Shown: piece after piece, positions 60,775 to 64,000 of the stretch | Layout of the letters: the number at the start of each line of letters is the position of its first letter | How positions within the stretch are numbered: the stretch's first letter is position 1 | From: Firmicutes bacterium HGW-Firmicutes-7 | GTDB lineage: Bacteria > Bacillota > Clostridia > Lachnospirales > Vallitaleaceae | DNA length: 64,000 nucleotides | NCBI GenBank assembly: GCA_002841375.1 | Contig: PGZO01000011.1 | Coordinates: forward strand, 1-64,000 | Reading direction: 5' to 3' | Notes under the pieces: model-generated | Seen by the model: the letters and a program-made list of their open reading frames with translations, nothing else | Told to the model about the DNA's origin: nothing | The model's database searches: none | Position numbers and translations under genes: made by a program

Positions 60775-61494
60775 ATGATGGATATACATAGTCATATAAT
60801 TTATGGTATAGATGATGGCGCAAAGACTATGGAAGATGCAGTTGCAATGATTAATATGGCATATGATGATGGCATTCGTTCAATGATTGCAACACCACAT
60901 TATCATGAAAATTTTAAATATGATACTGGACAAATGGAAACGCGATTTCAAATTATTGTGGACAAGTTTAAAAAAGATAAACCAGATATGAAGTTTTATC
61001 TAGGAAATGAAGCATACCTTGATGAATATACTTTGGAAGCATTATTGAACGGTAAATGTAAGACATTAGGTGGAAGCCGATATGTCTTAGTCGAATTAAG
61101 CTACAACGCACCGCTCAAAATGATAAAGAATATATTATTTGATATTATGATAAAAGGATATGTACCAATTATTGCACACTGTGAACGTTTAATAAAAACT
61201 AAAGATGATTTTAGGAGAGTTGTTGAATTAAAAGAAATGGGATGTTTTATGCAAATTAATGCAAGTATATTATTAAATGGTACAAAAAAAAGATGGTTAA
61301 GACGATGGCTAATCAATAGATTAAAGGATCATACAATAAGTTTTATATCATCTGATGCACATGATATTAATTATAGACGTCCACTGCTTATGGATACTTA
61401 TACCAAAGTATACAAAAAGGTTGGGAAAGATATTGCTAACAATGTTTTTATCTATAATCCTCAAAAGATTGTAACTGGTGGAACGATTATATAA
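60775..61494 (+). CDS. tyrosine-protein phosphatase CpsB/YwqE (PHP family)
   Basis: The 239-residue product opens DIHSHIIYGIDDGAKTME, the metal-binding PHP start. Further histidines are in IATPHYHENF, IAHCERL and ISSDAHDINYRRP. It would remove phosphate from the tyrosine kinase of the locus. ATG 60775 follows CGAGGTG; a second ATG is at 60778. Confidence 0.92.
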   Translation: MMDIHSHIIYGIDDGAKTMEDAVAMINMAYDDGIRSMIATPHYHENFKYDTGQMETRFQIIVDKFKKDKPDMKFYLGNEAYLDEYTLEALLNGKCKTLGGSRYVLVELSYNAPLKMIKNILFDIMIKGYVPIIAHCERLIKTKDDFRRVVELKEMGCFMQINASILLNGTKKRWLRRWLINRLKDHTISFISSDAHDINYRRPLLMDTYTKVYKKVGKDIANNVFIYNPQKIVTGGTII

Positions 61495-61509
61495 CGAAGG
61501 AGAATTTAC

Positions 61510-62556
61510 ATGATTTGTGCATATATTATGGCAGGAGGTTCGGGTGAACGTTTCTGGCCACTATCAACACCTGAGAAACCAAAACAATTGCTTAAATTGT
61601 TTTCTGATAAAAGTATGATTAGAGAGACAGTGGAAAGAATATTACCATTAATTCCTGCAGAAAGAATATTTATTGGAACAAATATAATGCAAGCAGAAGG
61701 GATTAAAGAGGAGTTGCCTATGCTTTCTCAAGGGAATATCGTTATTGAACCAGCATTTAAAGATACTGCTGCAGCAATTGGATATGGTGCATTATATATT
61801 AATAATAGATACAAAGATGCATGTATGATTGTATTAGCATCAGATCATTTAATTGAAAATGCAGATAAATTTAGAAAAAACCTTGAAATTTCTGCTAGAG
61901 AAGCAATTTTTAACAATACTATAGTTACATTGGGAATTAAACCAACTCGTCCAGAAACTGGTTATGGATATATAGAAACAGATAAAAATATTACTTATGA
62001 TAAAATATTTTCTGTTGATAGATTTTGGGAAAAGCCAAATAGAGAAAATGCAGAAGAATACATGAATGCAGGCAATTTTTTGTGGAATAGTGGAATATTT
62101 GTATTTAAGATTAGTACAATTCTTGAGGAAATCGAAAGGTATATGCCAAAGCATTCTGCAATTCTTAAAGAAATTAACGAAGAGATCGCTGCCGGTTATA
62201 TGAACAAAGAGTTAGCTGAAAAAACAGCATTATACTTTGGAAAATTCCATAAGATATCTATTGATTTTGGTGTAATGGAACGTTCTACACGTATTAAAGT
62301 AATTCCTAGTGACTTTGGTTGGAACGACATCGGTAGTTTTGTAGCTTTTAGAGATGTATTTGAAGCTGATGATAACGGAAATATTATTTTAAATACCCGT
62401 GTGAGACAAATAGACGCTAATGATAATATTATTATTTCTGATGATTTAGAAGTTGGTATTGTTGGAATTAGCAATATTGTTTTAGTTCAAACTGGAAAAA
62501 AGCTATTAATTTGTGATGCAAATCGTGCACAAGATATAAAACGAATAATAAGTTAG
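61510..62556 (+). CDS. manC: mannose-1-phosphate guanylyltransferase
   Basis: The 348-residue product has the nucleotidyltransferase start AYIMAGGSGERFWPLSTPEKPKQ, given here as its core MAGGSGERFWPLS, plus the second signature VIEPAFKDTAAAIG. It ends after the guanylyltransferase domain, with no phosphomannose isomerase domain. It makes GDP-mannose for the polysaccharide. CGAAGGAGAATTTAC precedes ATG 61510. Confidence 0.92.
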   Translation: MICAYIMAGGSGERFWPLSTPEKPKQLLKLFSDKSMIRETVERILPLIPAERIFIGTNIMQAEGIKEELPMLSQGNIVIEPAFKDTAAAIGYGALYINNRYKDACMIVLASDHLIENADKFRKNLEISAREAIFNNTIVTLGIKPTRPETGYGYIETDKNITYDKIFSVDRFWEKPNRENAEEYMNAGNFLWNSGIFVFKISTILEEIERYMPKHSAILKEINEEIAAGYMNKELAEKTALYFGKFHKISIDFGVMERSTRIKVIPSDFGWNDIGSFVAFRDVFEADDNGNIILNTRVRQIDANDNIIISDDLEVGIVGISNIVLVQTGKKLLICDANRAQDIKRIIS

Positions 62557-62578
62557 CGTTATAAATTAAGGAGAAAAT

Positions 62579-63238
62579 ATGTATAAGTTATTCTTAACTA
62601 GACACGGTGAGACAATATGGAATACTGAAAGAAGAATGCAAGGACATAATAATTCTCCACTGAGTGAACTAGGCATTAAGCAAGCTAACTGGCTCTTTGA
62701 TAGGTTAAAGGATGAAAATATTGATGTGGTTCTTTCTAGTCCCCTAGGAAGAGCATTACAAACTGCAGATGTATTAATATCAAATAGAGCTATTGAAATT
62801 GTTATAGTGGATGAGCTTAAGGAAATTAATCTAGGATGCTGGGAAGGTTGTAGATCAGAAGTAGTTGAAAGAGATTTTCCCCATGAATATTATTGTTTTT
62901 GGAATGAACCACATAATTATGTGCCAATTGACGGTGAAAGCTTCGAAGAATTAAAGAAAAGAGCTAAATACTTTTTACATACCATTCTTCCTAAATATAA
63001 AGAAAAAAATGTTTTAATTGTTGCACATGCTGTTGTAATTAAGGTGCTACTAAATGTTATTGAAACGAAGGGAGAAATATCTAGGCTTTGGGAGGGTACA
63101 CCTATCTTTCCAACAAGCTTATCTACCTTGAAGGTTAAAAATGATAAGATACAAATCGATTGTATAGGTGATACAAGTCACTACAAAGAGAAATTAAAAA
63201 GTGGATGGTTTTCAGAAGAAGAGCTTGATCAAAAATAA
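62579..63238 (+). CDS. histidine phosphatase superfamily protein
   Basis: The 219-residue product has LTRHGETIWNTERRMQG with the catalytic RHG, EINLGCWEGCRSEVVERDFP and a second His in VLIVAHAVVIKVLL. It is in the family of GpmB/CobC-type phosphatases. Next to manC it may be a sugar-phosphate or nucleotide phosphatase; the substrate is not visible. AAGGAGAAAAT precedes ATG 62579. Confidence 0.88.
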   Translation: MYKLFLTRHGETIWNTERRMQGHNNSPLSELGIKQANWLFDRLKDENIDVVLSSPLGRALQTADVLISNRAIEIVIVDELKEINLGCWEGCRSEVVERDFPHEYYCFWNEPHNYVPIDGESFEELKKRAKYFLHTILPKYKEKNVLIVAHAVVIKVLLNVIETKGEISRLWEGTPIFPTSLSTLKVKNDKIQIDCIGDTSHYKEKLKSGWFSEEELDQK

Positions 63239-63312
63239 TAGGCAAATATTAATAGCATTAATGGTTAGAAAATATACATATAAAATTTAGTGATCATATA
63301 GAAAGGAATAAA

Positions 63313-64000
63313 ATGGAACAAGCTAGAGCATTATTAAAGAAACTCTATGGCTACGAGCGCTTTAGAGAAGGTCAAGAGGATGTAATCAGAAATATATTAG
63401 AAGGTAATGATTGTTTAGTGATTATGCCAACGGGAGGCGGAAAATCGGTATGTTATCAAATACCGGGGCTGATTTTTGAAGGAATTACGTTAATAATATC
63501 ACCTCTAATTTCGCTGATGAAAGATCAAGTGGATAGTTTGGTAGATATGGGTATATCCGCTACGTTGATTAATAGTACAGTTAGTGCTACAGAATTACGA
63601 AAAAGAGTAGAGGATACAATTAATGGGAAGTATAAACTTGTTTACGTCGCACCAGAACGACTTGATACGCCATTAATGATGGACATAGTACTAAAGTGTA
63701 AAATATCCCATATTGCAATTGATGAAGCACATTGTGTTTCGCAGTGGGGACATGATTTTAGAAGTGCTTATTTAGATATTCATGCATTCATTCGTAAAAT
63801 ACCGACTAAACCTGTCGTCTCAGCTTTTACAGCAACAGCAACACCTCATGTTAAAGAGGATATAATCCTTCAAATCAAGCAGCAAAATCCCAAAGTTTTT
63901 CAATATGGTTATGATCGTAGCAATCTTCAATATTTTGTCTTAAAAGGTGTTAACAAAAAACAGTTTGTTTTAGATTATGTTAGTAAAAATCAAAGCGAGT
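63313..64000 (+). CDS. recQ: ATP-dependent DNA helicase RecQ (5' part, runs off the window)
   Basis: From ATG 63313 (after GAAAGGAATAAA) the frame stays open to the window end, giving about 229 residues. The motifs are those of RecQ: FREGQEDVIRNIL as motif 0, VIMPTGGGKSVCYQIP as motif I, ISPLISLMKDQV as Ia, IDEAHCVSQWGHDFR as DEAH motif II with the aromatic loop, and SAFTATATPHV as motif III. It unwinds DNA during recombination and repair. It is not part of the polysaccharide pathway. Confidence 0.95.
   Translation, partial: MEQARALLKKLYGYERFREGQEDVIRNILEGNDCLVIMPTGGGKSVCYQIPGLIFEGITLIISPLISLMKDQVDSLVDMGISATLINSTVSATELRKRVEDTINGKYKLVYVAPERLDTPLMMDIVLKCKISHIAIDEAHCVSQWGHDFRSAYLDIHAFIRKIPTKPVVSAFTATATPHVKEDIILQIKQQNPKVFQYGYDRSNLQYFVLKGVNKKQFVLDYVSKNQSE

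Overview
The window is AT-rich DNA from what looks like an anaerobic, low-GC Firmicute of the class Clostridia. This rests on codon and base composition, strong AGGAGG-type ribosome binding sites, c-di-GMP-I riboswitches, S-layer-homology domains, SdaAA/SdaAB-type serine dehydratase and a CpsBCD-type exopolysaccharide control module. No rRNA, tRNA or integrase gene was seen, and the genus cannot be named from the sequence alone.

Region 1 (1-10.9 kb) is the unusual part: an array of small, unrelated + strand genes separated by about 90-98 bp imperfect palindromes. These have the architecture of integron attC recombination sites: RYYYAAC at the left, GTTRRRY at the right, two inverted arms and a variable centre. 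Six sites are complete (158-250, 1116-1213, 1780-1868, 7248-7342, 7968-8062, 9540-9635). One more is degenerate and at least five are half-sites, so the array is partly decayed. The cassettes carry a lipoprotein, two GNAT acetyltransferases, a uracil-DNA-glycosylase-like protein, a DUF3795 protein, a transglutaminase-like protein, a DUF1905-nitroreductase fusion, small unknown proteins and a GC-rich Arr rifamycin ADP-ribosyltransferase. No integrase is in the window; from the array polarity it should lie to the left if it exists. Two near-identical small modules (3.69-4.00 kb and 10.41-10.72 kb) look like type I toxin-antitoxin loci. Each has a 34-residue hydrophobic peptide, a self-sequestered ribosome binding site, an antisense promoter on the minus strand, a shared bidirectional terminator and a LexA-like box in the toxin promoter.

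Region 2 (11.0-24.4 kb) is a polyamine/GABA catabolic cluster. It holds a PucR-type regulator, an aldehyde dehydrogenase, a PotABC-D putrescine/spermidine importer, a putrescine aminotransferase, a nitrilase-family amidase, a 4-hydroxybutyrate-dehydrogenase-like enzyme, a GABA aminotransferase and an amidohydrolase. Together they would import putrescine and convert it through 4-aminobutyraldehyde, GABA and succinate semialdehyde to 4-hydroxybutyrate. A pair of inverted miniature elements flanks the putrescine aminotransferase gene.

Region 3 (24.4-36.9 kb) holds a MarR-GNAT regulator with its palindromic operator, relics of an AraC regulator and a short-chain dehydrogenase, an amidase and a convergent PutP sodium/proline symporter. 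It also holds a five-gene signalling cluster (FIST sensor, histidine kinase, REC-kinase hybrid, REC-HDOD, REC-unknown) followed by the two serine dehydratase subunits.

Region 4 (37.0-63.2 kb) is a large surface-polysaccharide locus. It contains a CapD/PglF-like dehydratase, a PglC-like phosphoglycosyltransferase, an ATP-grasp ligase, a PLP decarboxylase, a CapK-like adenylate-forming enzyme, a DegT aminotransferase, five glycosyltransferases, a Wzy-like polymerase and a MurJ/Wzx-like flippase. It continues with an LCP ligase, Wzz-like and BY-kinase regulators, an SLH protein, a CpsB phosphatase and mannose-1-phosphate guanylyltransferase. Inside it, two tandem c-di-GMP-I riboswitches precede a beta-helix surface protein with an 18-bp tandem repeat, followed by its paralogue. 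The window ends inside recQ.
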